Origin: Oceanobacillus sp. CFH 90083
GTDB taxonomy: Bacteria > Bacillota > Bacilli > Bacillales > Amphibacillaceae
Length of the DNA: 64,000 nt
NCBI RefSeq assembly: GCF_009389585.1
Contig: NZ_VIYG01000006.1
Coordinates: 230,557 to 294,556 of the forward strand
Reading direction: 5' to 3'
In this document: positions 63,743-64,000 of the stretch, piece after piece
Position numbering within the stretch: the first letter of the stretch is position 1
Layout of the letters: every line of letters begins with the position of its first letter
Notes under the pieces: generated by a model
The model's database searches: none
What the model was told of the DNA's origin: nothing
The model's input: only the letters and a program-made list of their open reading frames with translations
Position numbers and translations under genes: made by a program

Positions 63743-63770
63743 ATTGTATGATTTTTTCAGTGAAATGCAA
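63743..63770 (-). promoter_or_regulatory. Promoter of the GNAT leader transcript
   Basis: On the minus strand TTGCAT (63770-63765), a 16-base spacer and TACAAT (63748-63743) predict a transcript start near 63736, giving a leader of about 240 bases. Upstream DNA to the window end (63771-64000) shows no supported gene. Confidence 0.45.
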
Positions 63771-64000
63771 GTGTTTTTTGAATAAGAAAGCATAAAATTT
63801 GTGTGAGTTTATTTTATTCAAGTGCAGCTCTGTCCCATTTAAAACTAGAGGAAACGTACAAGAAGCAGAGAAAAATCATTACCACATAGAAATAAGAAAA
63901 TATGAAAAAAACCACTTGATAAAGGAACGTTTGTTCGTTATACTGTATTTAGATATTCACCTCAGAAACTCACCTTATCATAAATAAAGGATGTGTTTTT

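Noticed and set aside
63799..63987. 62-residue open frame at the window end
   Set aside because: No ribosome site, no recognisable protein features, and AT-rich random composition.

Overview
The window looks like chromosomal DNA of a low-GC, spore-forming Bacillaceae species, most likely a halotolerant genus near Oceanobacillus or Virgibacillus. Supporting signs are Bacillus-type ribosome binding sites, PdaA, CotF-like coat proteins, MreBH, FosB, CtsR-controlled clpE, a T-box thrS leader, and a block similar to the B. subtilis yfk region. The genus is inferred; no rRNA, complete tRNA, prophage, intact IS or CRISPR array was seen.

Layout. 1-9.2 kb: DUF998 protein, MFS transporter, YlmA-type ABC ATPase, acidic lipoprotein, orphan SPP1-type holin, secreted AA10 chitin-active LPMO, then a tandem threonine T-box leader before thrS. 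9.4-18.9 kb: a C2-sulfonate gene set consisting of a GntR regulator, a perfect cre site, a TRAP transporter (DctP plus fused DctQM), an iron alcohol dehydrogenase, a LysR regulator, sulfoacetaldehyde acetyltransferase (xsc) and a YeiH-type sulfite/sulfate exporter. Together these predict isethionate uptake, oxidation to sulfoacetaldehyde, cleavage to acetyl phosphate plus sulfite, and export. 19-22.7 kb: GNAT, FosB, two coat proteins, a LuxR regulator with a dead receiver domain, SLAP and DUF2187 proteins. 23-27 kb: fruRKA, whose FruA carries two near-identical EIIA domains. 27.3-39 kb: YojN/YojO MoxR-VWA pair, hydroxyacid dehydrogenase, nuclease, RluA, P1 peptidase, ResA-like protein, ABC-F. 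39-46.6 kb: CoA-disulfide reductase, NSS transporter, lysine 6-dehydrogenase with an aldehyde dehydrogenase, MreBH. 47-56.3 kb: CAP protein, glutaminase, yfkJIH, amino-acid ABC parts, YfkD, antiporter-like permease, PdaA. 56.6-64 kb: clpE, a decayed histidine kinase, secreted metallo-beta-lactamase-fold protein, SPFH protein with a 59-aa Arc-like partner, and a GNAT with a structured leader.

The strongest unexplained signal is in the intergenic DNA. At least three dispersed repeat families recur. R1 is a structured repeat with the conserved loop GAGTAATCGCA inside stems that covary between copies, followed by a second hairpin that also covaries. R2 is MITE-like, with TGTTCAAAAAG ends, and has inserted inside the yfkIH operon and at gene ends. 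R3 is a long compound hairpin element present in both orientations and in an internally deleted form. R1 copies lie within R2 and R3 copies, so the families are nested.
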